DNA from: Lichtheimia corymbifera B2541
Lineage: Eukaryota > Mucoromycota > Mucoromycetes > Mucorales > Lichtheimiaceae
Assembly (NCBI GenBank): GCA_000697475.1
Contig: JNEU01001062.1
Coordinates: forward strand, 62,001-126,000
DNA length: 64,000 bases
Direction of reading: 5' to 3'
The notes under the pieces were generated by a model. The model made no database searches. It had not been told where the DNA came from and was given only the letters and a program-made list of their open reading frames with translations. Made by a program: the position numbers and the translations under genes. Shown here piece after piece: positions 36,198-48,359 of the stretch. Each line of letters begins with the position of its first letter. The first letter of the stretch is position 1.

Positions 36198-36920
36198 ATG
36201 CGGTTGTTTTTCCTGTTTTCTGTCATTGCCATCGCCTTGGCGGCAGAAACACAGTAAGTAGTCCTTCTTCTTCTTCCTTTTTCGGTTGTCACCTTGCCAA
36301 TACCAATTGACATCTTTTTGCGGGAAACAAAAAAAAGGGAGTTACAACCAACGGAAGACCATGCAACATTTTCTGCGAATCATCATAGCAAAGCATTCAA
36401 CGTAGTGCATGTTATTGCTGGCGTGGTGGGTGTAGTGGGTGCAGCCATGATTGCCGTGGTAGCTTTTGTCGTATGCAGACGCCATCGACGACGACGACGG
36501 GAGTCGAGTTACAGCAATAATAACGATCCACATCGTATTTCATCATCCTCCAAATCATCTTTTCCTCCCAACATGAAATCATCACAACCCGGGCTCTCAT
36601 CATCATGTGCACCCATCAATGCATCCAGCAGCAGCAAACCATCTTCACTCCCTTTTGATCAGTTTGCAAGTGCCTTTTCATATGATGAGCAACGACGGCA
36701 ACAGCAATCATCGAGTGTGGCACTTACATCACCATCAGTATCTCGTGTTGCTATACCTGATCATCATTTACGACGCCATCAAGATGATGATATTGAAGCT
36801 GGTCCTTCCATGCAACAATTGCAGCTTCAATATAGGCTAATGCAATCTTCATCACCACCAACATCCACCGCTGATCGTCATGATACCTCACAATCACCAC
36901 CACCCCCTTACCAGCCGTAA
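36198..36920 (+). CDS. Small single-pass membrane protein with C-terminal PY motif
   Basis: Two exons (36198-36253, 36338-36920) give 212 residues. The first exon encodes a signal peptide (MRLFFLFSVIAIALAAETQ). A very short outer segment of about 25 residues is followed by a membrane segment (VIAGVVGVVGAAMIAVVAFV) and a strongly basic stop-transfer patch (CRRHRRRRRESS). The cytosolic tail is Ser-rich and ends SPPPPYQP, containing a PPxY motif of the kind bound by WW-domain Nedd4/Rsp5 ligases. The 84-nt intron joins CA|G in frame. No family is recognised; it could be an adaptor or mating/wall-related receptor-like protein, but that is a guess. Confidence 0.7.
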
Positions 36921-37429
36921 TCCATTGTACACAAACACACACAGAGCACGTATATTTCTCCATTCATCCATCACACGCGTAAATTCTGGTCTTCACACGG
37001 CCCAGCAGGTCCTGTGCATGTGCCACACATATACCATTTTCTCTTCCCCTTAGTTATCTGTACCAAGTCATGCATCTCTGTAGTAGTATAACTCTAACAC
37101 CCCCCCTTATCTTGCATTAAACAAAGAACTGCATCCTGCATTTATATTCTCCTTTCCTATCCCTCTCTCATCGCATTCATGACAATGGGTACATGCATTG
37201 GTATGTTCTTTACATTCTACAAAGGCGCTTTCATGGTGCAACAAGCTGAGTACATCAACTCAAGGCATGTTGATTTGTTATTACAACCATCAACACACAA
37301 TCATGCATGCTTCCCTATTTGCCTTGCCGTTTAACCCAATCCAGGTATCCTTGCATTTATTGTTGTTTCATTCAAAACAGTGTAAACGGACGGCTGAACG
37401 GAGGTAAAACAAAAGATGGCTTGGGTTGT
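36921..37429. other. Convergent intergenic
   Basis: 3' ends of the PY-motif membrane gene and the lactone oxidase. No supported gene. Confidence 0.5.
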
Positions 37430-39117
37430 TTAGAGCATAGCAGCTGTTTGAATAGGTTTTTCTAACATAATGTGTCGTTTAAGGTATTCATTCAGGAACA
37501 TGCCATTCGGATCAACTTTCTCACGGACTTGAAGAAAAGCGCGCAGCTTTGGGTATGATGCTTCCAATTCACGTGAGCTTTGTCCGTGTGCCTATATAGA
37601 CAATGCCCATAAATATCACCTATTTCCTTCTGATGCATATATGGATTTATACTACCTTTGCCCAATGAGGACGTCCACCATTGGATCGCATAATATCCTC
37701 ATACGCCTTCCAATATTTCTTATAGGGTACCGGGTTGCCATACGGCCTAGAGTGGTAAGAAAAATGTTAGTTATCGCTCTTGTATGTGTGTGTGTGTGTG
37801 GAAACAAGGGGTCCTTCTCTTACCTATACATGATTACACCAATATAGCACATTTTGGTCTTGTAGCAAGGACTAAGCCATATATCATCTTCATCCACAAA
37901 TCGGATCTCCACTGGAAAGTGAACCTTGAGATTGGATGTGTTGATAAAGGTGTCAAGGTCACGTAAAGCTTGAGGTGCATTATCCCATGGAATAGCCCAT
38001 TCGTTGACATATTGTGGGAACAGACAATCGAAATTGAACACCTTGTATGAGTCGTCGATCACATGGAGTGGTCTTGCGTGGATGGTATCAAACATGAATC
38101 GAGTGATGGAAGGGATGATGGAAGTTTTGTAACGTGCGACGTTGAGCATGAATTGGTATGCATGAACACCGATACCTCGTTCAAGAATCCAATTGGGTGG
38201 CATCAGTTTCTTTGGCTTGTTGGTACGATTGGCACGCCAAACAACACAATCATCGGTATGAGGCATCCACCAAACACGCACATGTTCAGCAGAGTGAATG
38301 ACTGCATCCCAATCATTGAGCACATTGTGAAACTTGTATGGCTTTTGAATAGCTTCGAGATTGAAAGCGGGTTCCACTTGAAGTGATACACGGGTAATGA
38401 CACCAAGAGCACCGAGGCTGCATTGTGCTGCAATAAACAAATCCGGGTTCTCGGTTGCAGAGCATCGTACAATATCTCCATTTGCTGTAACCAATGTCAA
38501 GTCCGTCACCTTGGAAACGTGATATAAGCATACCTCCCTCCCTCAATAACATAATACACACACACTCTCTTACCATAGTCGAAAGACATCCAAAATGAGC
38601 TCCAGTACCATGAGTAGCTGTGCAAATGACACCAGCAATTGACTGGTCGGATATAGAACCAAGATTACTGAGAGCAAGGCCGTGCTCAGCTAGCACTGCA
38701 TTTAACTTGTGCAATGACATGCCACCTTCCACTGTCACCGTGCAGTCTTGTTTGTCCACTCGCAGCAGCCCATTCATTTTGTCAATGTTGACCATGATGC
38801 CTTGAGTACATGCCAAATCGGAGGGCGAATGGCCACTGCCAAACACTTTGACCTTTTTGTTGTGTTCTCGTGCCACCTGCAATATCTGTATTTTTCCCCA
38901 CGGTGCCAACAACGATCGATCGATTAGCTTCATTGGGTCCCATGCACACGATCAACAAGAGAAATGACGTTACCTTGACGATCTCGTCTTCAGAGCTGGG
39001 GGTAAAGAGTAACTCGGCAGTGCAGTTGAATGTCTTTGCCCAGTTGCGAAATACATAATCCTCGGTGGCGATGGCTTGCAACGCAGGCTCCAGATCTTTC
39101 AATCTTAGTCGTGGCAT
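37430..39117 (-). CDS. ALO1: D-arabinono-1,4-lactone oxidase
   Basis: Five exons on the minus strand (38974-39117, 38574-38885, 37824-38509, 37656-37746, 37430-37591) give 464 residues. An N-terminal FAD-binding PCMH domain has [18 protein letters not shown], where His67 is the likely covalent FAD site, and later [16 protein letters not shown] and [10 protein letters not shown]. The C-terminal ALO domain ends with [11 protein letters not shown] (HWAK around residues 408-411), typical of aldonolactone oxidases, then [19 protein letters not shown]. The enzyme makes D-erythroascorbate, a fungal antioxidant, usually in mitochondria. The first exon start was chosen to give the family's N-terminal segment; in-frame upstream sequence reads as low-quality text. 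Next neighbour upstream is SCP160, also on the minus strand. Confidence 0.93.
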
Positions 39118-39741
39118 ATGTATCGCTTTGAAAGGAGTAATAAACAAGTGGATTAAGGAGGAAAAGAAAAAAAGAGAGAGAGACGAAAACGAATCGCACG
39201 GGTTTTCTTTTCGAGAAAGGGTCGGGGAGATTAGGCGGGCTCTTATAACATTACTACCATCATCATCTCGCGTCATTTTATCCTACGGTTACGCATGGAA
39301 ACTTATACATCCACACCCAGTTTTGTGACACATGCGTTCATATAGCTGCATAATAAACATCCTCCTTGATCATTTACTGATAATCATCATCACAAACATG
39401 TTACATGTCTCAACCATAATATCTCATCCTGATGTGTTGCACTTAATCTGTACCATGAATGCCTTATCTGATCTTTCGTACAACATGACCATGGGATTTT
39501 CCTTTAAGAAATAAAGCATTCTTTAACTATTGTAACAGGGATATCCTTCTTTTTTTTATTACAGCAAATGTCTTAATAGAAACAAGATTGTCCTTTTTTC
39601 TCTGTTGTGTATATATATGTTGTGTGAGTGAGTGTGAGTAGTGTGTGAGTGTGAGTGTGAGTGAGGATGGGACAGAATCAAAACTTAAGATGGGAATGGA
39701 CGAAAGTAGGATGAGGGGGATGTTTCTAATACAATGTTCTT
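39118..39741. other. Intergenic
   Basis: Between two minus-strand genes. Includes a GTGAGTGAGTGTGAGTAGTG-type low-complexity run at ~39625-39665. No gene seen. Confidence 0.5.
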
Positions 39742-42026
39742 TCAGTTTTTGTTCTTTTCTTCAGCCTTCTTGCGAGCTTCTTCGCGTTCTTTCCATTTGG
39801 CTTGTTCCTCCTTCTCATATTCGTATAGTTCCATCAACTCCTCCTTTGCTGATGATGCATCCTTTTTGCGTCCACGCACAGTGATGGCATCACCACTGCT
39901 GCCACTGCTGCCGTTTTGCTCTGATCCAGACTTGGGGAACTTGATATATACATTATACTTGTCCTCGAGTTTGCGTACATAACGGCCATTAGGTCCAATC
40001 AAATGACGGTGGAATTCGCGTGGCACATTAAGAGTCAAAGTGGTCTGATCAGCAAGACTGCTAACCAAGCTATGGATACGCTCCTTGGCCGCTTCCACGT
40101 TGGTCTGAATACCCTGGATCACCACATTCACCTTGGCCTGGCTCTTGTTCTTTTTGCTCACACTCTTGAAATCATCATTACCACCTGAGGATCCCACATC
40201 AGAGATATCAATCTTGACACCAAGTTCTTCCTTGAGCTTGTTGATGTTGCCACCTGCTTTGCCAATCACATGGGCAGAGTAAGCAGCAGGAATAGTGAAC
40301 TCTGTAGCATAAGAGCCAACAAACTATTCACCTCCCTCCGTTAGTATCCCAATGTTTCAAATATGCCCATCCAATTCTCACCTCATCGCGCTTGGCAGCG
40401 TCATAAATCTTGTTGATTTCTGCAATCACGTGCTTCACCTCGTTAGCAGAACCGCGAACATTGACGGCATCGGGAGATGCACCTCCAAATCGGACCGAAG
40501 TAGCCGAATCGGAGCCACCAATAATGGCATTCAAGGTGGTGCGGTTGGGACCAGAGATGTAATGATGGTAATCGGCAGGGATATTGACAGTTTGGCTGAC
40601 GAAATCAGACTATAAAAGTTTTGGTCAGCTATTGTTCTCTTGGTATTTCCCATCCTTTCATCATCCTCAACTTACAGAATCAGCAGCAATCTTCTTGATC
40701 TCAGCAATAGCAGCTTCTAAAGCATCCTTGGCAGCTGCAGCCTTTTGTTGAGCATCACCTTCCTTGCCATCATAGATGAGAGTCACGGTAGGAATATCAT
40801 CTTCATCCTTATCATTGGCGAAATAAACTTCAACAGCGTGACGCGACTTGATGCGTTGGATTTGACGTGCGTGGCGTACAGCAATGTGACGGTGGAGATG
40901 GGGTTCAATATCCACGGTAGCAAAAAGCTCAGGGGTCAATGCACGGCATGTATCAAAACCAGCCTTGTATGCTTCAATCATTGCCTTCTCATCCTTGCTG
41001 ACGAATTCAACCGGTACCGAGTTGTTCAATGCACTAAGGTTGGAAGGTGCACTGATCTGGACATTGTATTCGCTTTCAATCTTGCTGAAACTGCCATGAG
41101 CAACCAAGTATTTGAGCATAGCCTTGGCGTATTCAAAAGGCTTGGGAGTGCCCTTGTTCATCTCGACCAAATCCAGAGCATTGACATGCACTTCACGAGC
41201 CTTGGCCATAGCAAGAGACAAGCCTTCAAGCAAACATTCGTTGGGACCACGGATAGTGATGGAGTCAGAAGTATCATTGGCAGGTGGGATCTCAATGGTA
41301 CAACCTATTGTTACATGTAAGTATACGAGGATTGTATATATATATATATATATTACAATACTTGCCTGATTCTTCCAAGATCTCCCGAAGTGTTTCACCA
41401 TTCTTGCCCAAAAGATACTTGTGCTGGCGTTTGGGGACGCTGATAGCAGCAGTGCGATAGTTCTTTTCCAAATCGGCAGCCCGCTTCTCCAAAATTTGTT
41501 TTGCCTCTTGTACCTTTTCCTTGTCACCAGAGATAGTGATGGGACCAGCAGCACCTACGAGAGGTGGCATTTGCACCTTGACACCCAATTCAGCTTCAAG
41601 GGCTTGAAGAGCTTCACCACGAGCACCGGATAAGAAAAGATGGTACTTGCTATCAATGTCTTCCACCTTGATAGTCTGCTTGGCTGTCTATATGATGATG
41701 ATGACCCGATTTAGTCCTCTTGAGAAAAAAAGATTTCCTTTTCTTGCTTACCTTTTCACCGACAATCTTGTCAATTTCAGCCTTGGCGATAGCAATACCA
41801 GCAGCATCACCCACCAAAGTTACAGGTACAGTCTCATCCTCAGCAGGTTCACCTTCATCATCCTTACGGGGAGGGAAGTTGATACGGACACCGGACTTGA
41901 CTTCGATTTGTTGCAAATTCTTGCCCTTGGTACCAATGATGAAACGACGAGTAGCAGCTGGAACAGCAATTTCCACCGTACGCTATATAGAATAAAAAAA
42001 AACATCAATCCATGTGTCCTTCTCTA

Positions 42027-42060
<34 letters not shown>

Positions 42061-42746
42061 CATACTTTGACAACGAGACCAGCAATCAATTCACGCTTTG
42101 CCTTGGCTACGTCAGTAGGCGGGCCCTGAATCAAAAATGTGGTGGTTCCTGAACGATTGGTAGAAGCGATGATGTTGGTACCAGTCTTTGACATGACTTG
42201 CTGGATCACATCAGCACTGCCTTTGAAACCAAGAGGTTTGCTGGGAAGATTGGCGATTTGCTGGTTAGCAGGAAGCTCAAGCATTTCAGTGACGGGAGGA
42301 GCAGAGGATGCAGCAGAGGATGCCTTGGCTTTGGTATTACCAGCAGCAGCAGCAACAGTATTGGCAGGCTTGTGAGTAGTCTTGACACGTGCAGAAGACG
42401 AGGACCAAGCTGAAAGAGCTGGTGGACGTGGGGCTGAACCAGCAGGTGACAATGAAGGGAAAGCCGATTCCGATGACAGATCCAGTTTTTCTTTCTTCTT
42501 TTCCTTGGTAGAAGTCAATGGTGCAGCAGTGGGAGTACGAGGCATAGGGACGTCTCCAGCAATGATGGGTTCAGCAAAGGCAGCATTGTCTACAACGACG
42601 GGATCATTGGCACTTGGGACAGCGGGTTCTTGTTCTTGCACGGCAGGTTCAGTCGCGTCGAGAGTAGCATCGTGAGTAGCCTGAGCGTGTTGGAGAGCAA
42701 GTCGAGCGGATGGTGGGAGATTATCCAAGTGATCAGTCGATTCCAT
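39742..42746 (-). CDS. SCP160: Multi-KH-domain RNA-binding protein (vigilin/Scp160 family)
   Basis: Six exons on the minus strand (42066-42746, 41752-41982, 41366-41687, 40676-41304, 40382-40609, 39742-40323) give 890 residues. KH repeats contain the GxxG loop, for example ATRRFIIGTKGKNLQQIE, KYLLGKNGETLREILEES, AYSAHVIGKAGGNINKLK and HRHLIGPNGRYVRKLEDK; several others are degenerate (loop changed or lost). I count roughly 8-9 repeats, fewer than the 14 of yeast Scp160 or human vigilin. The N-terminal 200 residues are low complexity and Ala/Pro-rich, the C-tail is basic and coiled (EREEARKKAEEKNKN). The family binds polysomes at the ER. One intron (41305-41365) is GC-AG. Confidence 0.9.
41305..41365 (-). 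other. GC-AG intron in SCP160 gene
   Basis: On the minus strand the exon ends TCAG and continues GCAAGT..., a GC donor with good downstream consensus. The acceptor is AACAATAG before GTTGTACC. Splicing completes Ser-Gly and restores the KH text ESGCTIEIPP. The intron contains a (TA)n run at 41335-41354. Confidence 0.75.
42035..42060. repeat. (TA)n microsatellite
   Basis: TA run in the first intron of the SCP160 gene, adjacent to the donor site. Confidence 0.85.
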
Positions 42747-43382
42747 TGTTCAGATGACGAGGAGAGAGCGAGAGAGAGAGTTTAAGGAAAGGGCGGCAAA
42801 GAAACAGCAAAGACAAGTTGAAGAAGCTGAAGAGAGCGCAACAACAAAAATATGAGACCACAAAGAGTGGTAAAATAGGGGCGAACGGGAAAGTGTAGAA
42901 AGTGTGAAAGAGAAAGAGAGGAGCTTGTACACACGACCATCACCAATGAGCTGGTGGTTGGGTGGCGGAATATCACACACACACATACACATACACTCTA
43001 CTCACTCACACTCACACGTCCTCATTCATAATACACACACACACACACACACACCATACACCCATACACAGAATAAACTTTAAAGTATATTCTTTGATCG
43101 CGCGTTCTTACACACACACATTCATTGTCCCAAAACTCTCCATGATGGCATGTTGTACATAAACGCGTCCTTGTATACACTACCAATGAAATCATGTTGT
43201 CATGGATACTTTGACACGTCCCTTTTATTTGTAACAAAACTCTCCCAGAGCTTAATCTCGGGCACATCATTAGCCAAGAAATGTCATTAGCCAATCAATG
43301 GCCATGATGTGGCGGGTCCTTGAGCATCTCATTTAACGGGGCTCCGATTCCCTTTCTTGATTTTCCCTCTTCGCTATCGATA
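42747..43382. other. Divergent intergenic
   Basis: Promoters of SCP160 (-) and ALG10 (+). Contains (CA)n runs near 42974-43060. No gene supported. Confidence 0.5.
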
Positions 43383-45160
43383 ATGGCTACTCTGGCAGTA
43401 CACTGCGCTTTGCTCGCAGCAACAGCCAATCTCATCAATACTCACATTCCACAATCCTACATGGTAAATGGCGCTCTTCGTTACATTTCTTTTTTTTTTT
43501 CTTGGCTGACTCCCTCATTGCTTGCAGGACGAGATATTCCATATACCTCAAGCCCAACACTACTGTGCCAATGATTTTACATCGTGGGATCCAAAGTTGA
43601 CAACACCTCCGGGACTGTAATGCACATGTATATCCTTCCAGGATGAGCATTGATCATATCCATCGTCTATTGTATATATATAAAGGTACCTGATCAGCCG
43701 CGCTTTGGGTAGCTTGTTTGGGAATGATTTATGCAACAGCATTCAAGCATTACGCGCCACCAACTTATTGTTCTCCATTGGGTTATTCTTGGTGCTTCGT
43801 CGTATCATTGCATTACTTCATCCATCTACCGACACCCTTTCTCGGAATCTATTCGCCTTGGCTCTCACCTGGTTCCCCGTTCTCATGTTTTTCAACTTTG
43901 TCTATTACACTGACGCTGGATCAACCTTTTTCGTCTTGTTGTGTTACATGCTTGTCAAGCAAAAGCAGTATACGCTAGCTGGATTGGTAAGCTCCCATAT
44001 CCTAAAAGATCATACAGTGTTTAACATGTATCGTATAGAGTGGCATGATTTCATTGTCATTCAGACAAACCAACATCATTTGGGTCACTGTGTTTATGGC
44101 ACTTGCAATCATCGATATTGTGTCACTGGACGATCCTTTGTTTGACACGGTCCAATCATTTGGTATATTGGGGGGGGGAGAGAAGAAGAAGAGGGAAATG
44201 GACTTATCATTCATTGTATTCCAGGCACCACAATGAATGTCATCCAGCAATTGGTGATCAAGACATGTCGTCGCTTACCAGAGATTGTGAAACGGCTCTT
44301 TTTCTTTTGTCTGGCACTATTGGCATTTATGGCTTTTCTTATTTGGAACCAAGGAATTGTACTCGGCGATCGTGCGAATCATGTGGCTGGCTTGCATTTT
44401 CCTCAACTCTTTTACTTTTCGTCGTTTCTTTCCTTCTTTGCAGCACCTTGGATCCTTACAGATGGTGCCATCAAAACGTTCATGCATCCAAACTTGGCAA
44501 GGTAAACAGTTGAAAGGGTCTTTGTTTCAGGGTTAAGCTTCAGGGTCTATGGAGACTAACTTTATTTGAATCAATCAGGTGCCTTTTATGCATGGGTGCA
44601 GCTTGCATTATGCTTTACTTGATACGACATTACACGTGAGCTCTCACACACAACTACAAACATACCTCAAAGCTAACGTATTTCATGTCCGCGATATAGA
44701 TACGAGCACCCGTTTCTATTGAGCGATAATCGACATTATACGTTTTACATCTGGAAAAGGATATACCGGCATCATTGGAGTGTACGATTCCTTGTTGTGC
44801 CACTATATATCATCAGTGGTTGGTTCAATTTACATGCTATAGGTGAGAGCGCAATGATATTATCAGAGAGACTATGTACTTGCCATGTATGTAGCACGAA
44901 ATACTACACTACTTGTTGTGATGGGCTATCTCGCAGGCATTGTGGCAACACTGGTACCCTCTCCACTATTGGAATTTCGTTACTTTATCATCCCGTTTTT
45001 ATTTTACTGTCTTCAACTTGGCCCACCCCAACAGCGATGGAGGACTTGGATTGCCCTGGTAGTTTATGCAACCCTTCATCTAGTCACTATTTATCTTTTT
45101 GTATATCGCCCATTCATATGGCCACACGAGCCTGATCAAATACAACGTTTCATGTGGTAA
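43383..45160 (+). CDS. ALG10: Dol-P-Glc:Glc2Man9GlcNAc2-PP-Dol alpha-1,2-glucosyltransferase
   Basis: Eight exons (43383-43463, 43528-43616, 43686-43986, 44039-44162, 44225-44501, 44579-44635, 44700-44842, 44895-45160) give 445 residues with about ten membrane segments. Family landmarks are [15 protein letters not shown] near the N terminus, [29 protein letters not shown], and [20 protein letters not shown]. The enzyme adds the terminal alpha-1,2-linked glucose to the lipid-linked oligosaccharide on the lumenal side of the ER, the last step before oligosaccharide transfer to protein. Conserved acidic residues after the first helix (DEIFH) match the GT-C fold. Junctions are GT-AG and in phase; exon four begins AGT GGC ATG to keep the FRQTN motif. 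Confidence 0.94.
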
Positions 45161-45734
45161 CAATGTAAATCAACACCATTGTGCATATCTTATTCGTGTG
45201 TGTATGATGCTTTTGCATTTGTGTTAACGGGTTTCGGAAGAACATGGGCACGTCATTGGTCAGTATCCGTATCTCGTGTGCTAAAGTACAAGCGACAATG
45301 ACTACACAATGCTTCTCCTTATAAGAGGGATAGTCGTTCTTTACTCCCCATTCTGTGATCCTTTATAGTGATTTTGCTCTTGCATTATCAACCGATAAGC
45401 ACAAAAGGTAGGGCATTGTTTGTGGCCAGTGCACCCACGATACATATGGCAGGAAATCAGTTGAAATGAATTCTTGTGAGCACTCTTTCTTCGGGTGCAT
45501 CCACGTCAGCCGACGCAATTCAACGACAACCGAAGAAAAGAGAACATCAACATCAATGCGTTGACATTCGCCATATTATCAGCATTCCCCCCCTTTTCCA
45601 CTTTTCTCATTTTCTTTCTTGCTTCCTTCTTTTTTCTTATTCCCTGCAGTTCCTTTTCTGCCATTATCATTATCAAAAACAGAATTGTGGTCCATTGTAC
45701 CATTCCACAACACAATATATCATTTACTTGGCTC
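45161..45734. other. Intergenic
   Basis: Between ALG10 and the Kelch gene, both plus strand. Pyrimidine-rich leader (45590-45660). No separate gene is supported. Confidence 0.5.
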
Positions 45735-47754
45735 ATGATCCACTATTACGATTGGTTTGTGACCATCATCATTCTGAATATTACATGGCTTGTGAGCGGT
45801 GAAAAGCCAAGTCCACGATGGGCCAATGGCAAGTGTATATATTTTTACATACTTAAGGAGGCTGACATCATTCACACCATTGCAGCATGTGGGTTTATCG
45901 ATGCTACCATTTACTGTTATGGCGGAGAAACTGAGCACGGTATAGCATCCAACGATATGTATTCGCTAGACCTATACAAGTCCTGGGATGCTATGGAAGC
46001 TCCTTGGATACACGACGCAGCAGGTTCGGCCAGTGGACCGGCTACAGCATTTTATGCGTCAGCAACATTGCCAGGTCATCCGTGGCTACTTGTAAATGGT
46101 GGAGAAATGGGCAACACCTATCAAACCATGCTTTACAATACAAATCGGCATCAGTGGCAAGTCCCACTTATGCGTGGCGTACCAGGCATCCAGCGAAAAC
46201 AACACACTGCATCATCCGATAACGAAGGTCGTATATGGATATGGGGTGGGATGAGGTAATCCTGTGTAACAACTTGTGCATAACCATCCTTATGTTTGAC
46301 ATGTTTTGTTATATAGTGATGCTAATACATACGGTGGCTTACCGATATACCACAATACTTGGACCGTAATTGATACCAATGTAGGTCATCGTTATAACGA
46401 AAACAGGTCATAGCCTTTCTCTCTCACACACACGTATTTGGTATAGACATGGCTATACAGCTATCCCATTGTACACGATCCACCACCCCCACGAGTGGAT
46501 CACACGGCTACCATTATGCCGAGTGGCCATATCCTGATCATTGGGGGTGTCGTATTTACACGCAATGTGACCGATCCTCAAGGCATGCAAACGCTAAATC
46601 CTATCTCTATGAATTCCATTTTGCTCTTTGACACAGCTGCAGGGCAGTGGTCGAATATTACAGCTGGCGGTAATATACCTGCACCACGTCGTGGTCATTC
46701 GGCTGTCCTGAGTAAGTTGTTCACCCATATACACACATACCCATTCATTACCCCCTTTCATATATTGGTTTGCTTATTTACAAGCAAGGTTGGGATCAAT
46801 CACGCATCATTGTCTTTGGCGGATGTACTCCAGGTAAGTAATCAAAAGCCATCATGTTGGCTGTGCAGTTGATTAATGATGATGGTATGCATATAGATGA
46901 AACTATGACGTTGAACGATGTATTCATTCTCGAAGTAAAAACCATGCGATGGACAGCACCTTCGATTGATGGTGTTCCACCGAAACCTCGAACCTATCAT
47001 CAAGGTGGGGAAGAGAAAACAAAAAGCTACCCGTTGCCATGGAACTCACAAAACCTTGCAATAGCTTTATTAATCGATGATTTGATGCTAATCATGTTTG
47101 GACGTGGCAGCAACAAGCAAGGATACAATGATGTCGGCGTACTTAGCACATCCACATGGTCATGGAGGTCACGGTATACGAGCAACCCTGCTTGGCTATC
47201 AGGCAACTTGTCGGCAAGTCATGGCGTTGTTAAGAATAGTACTGGGACCTATGGTGGTGATACACGTAGTAATAGCCGTGACCCCGATTCAGCACCGTCA
47301 TTTCCTGTGTTCAAGCAGGACAACACGACCTTATCAAATACCACGAGTGAGACGCCGCATGAACATCAAGGTCGCATTACTGCAGGTATCATTGCAGGTG
47401 TTATCAGTGGTGGCGTTGTCGTGGTATGTGTGTGTGCAATTTTTATTGCTATATCATTCATGGACTAATACAGCCCATTAGATTGGAGGAGGTGTCTTTT
47501 TATTTGTCACAGTGATCATTTATAGGCGAGGCAACCCACACCGGAAAAAAGGCGATACACGTGCAACGTCTTCATCATCATCATCATCAATCACTGACGA
47601 GGAAGATGGTAGTCATGATACTGTGGTAGTATTATCACCGTTATCGTGTTCATATCAACAAAAGCCTGATCAAGAGGATGTTGATCTTGCACCGCAAACC
47701 GATTCATCACAATATCACAAGCCAGATGACACACAAAGAAACTCGTCCCTTTAA
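45735..47754 (+). CDS. Kelch-repeat membrane protein
   Basis: Eight exons (45735-45828, 45886-46255, 46317-46380, 46447-46711, 46789-46833, 46897-47004, 47065-47423, 47482-47754) give 525 residues. A signal peptide (MIHYYDWFVTIIILNITWLV) is followed by Kelch blades with CYGGE, VNGGEMG, IWGGMS, IIGGVVF, IVFGGCT and LIMFGRGS texts forming a beta-propeller, then an S/T-rich stalk and a membrane segment (GIIAGVISGGVVVIGGGVFL) with a Ser/Asp-rich cytosolic tail. Fungal proteins of this layout are common at the cell surface; their roles are mostly unknown. The first intron appears to use a GC donor and is in frame without stops, so an unspliced product could add 19 residues. The start at 45735 is the first ATG that precedes the signal peptide. 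Confidence 0.8.
45829..45885 (+). other. Probable GC-AG intron, in frame
   Basis: CCAATG is followed by GCAAGTGTATAT and the intron ends CATTGCAG. Removing it joins PRWAN to ACGFIDATIYCYGGE, the expected Kelch start. It is 57 nt, a multiple of three, with no stop codon, so retention is also possible. Confidence 0.6.
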
Positions 47755-47939
47755 TAGTTTTATTCCTTTCCTTCAACATGTACCATACTACTATTCTGTT
47801 TTATCCAAATACATGTAACGTACATTTGCTTTATGTGCTAATCAAATAACGGGGTGGATTGAAAGCGGTCACGAGCACGCCATCGTTATCCAAGATATTC
47901 TGTATCGGCATACTTGATATTCGACCGCTATTGCCCTTG

Positions 47940-48319
47940 ATGTGCAAAGACGACAATTCCCAATGGCTGCAAGATGAAGCACTCTGTCGGTTATACTCGG
48001 AGTATGTTGGCATTCAAGATCAGGAGCAGTTGTCTACTCATTGGGAAACCATTCGAGCACGGCTGAATGAGGTAGGTGTTGGTTGATAAAGGGGTAGTGT
48101 GCTCTTTTGTTGTACACACGCATATCCTTTACGACAATGATCATGCTTCTTTGATATCAATTCATTGTTTTGTTGTGTAGAATGGAAAAGCATACAAATG
48201 TATTGAGCAGTTCAAGTTTCTATCATCTCGATTGGCGACTCGATTCTATTATCCACGCATCTTGGAGCTTGGCAAACAGGAACCGACACGGATATTTATT
48301 GACATTGGATGCTGTACAG

Positions 48320-48359
<40 letters not shown>

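Noticed and set aside
42382..42675. Plus-strand frame opposite the first SCP160 exon.
   Set aside because: Shadow of the Ala/Ser/Pro-rich N terminus of the real minus-strand gene.
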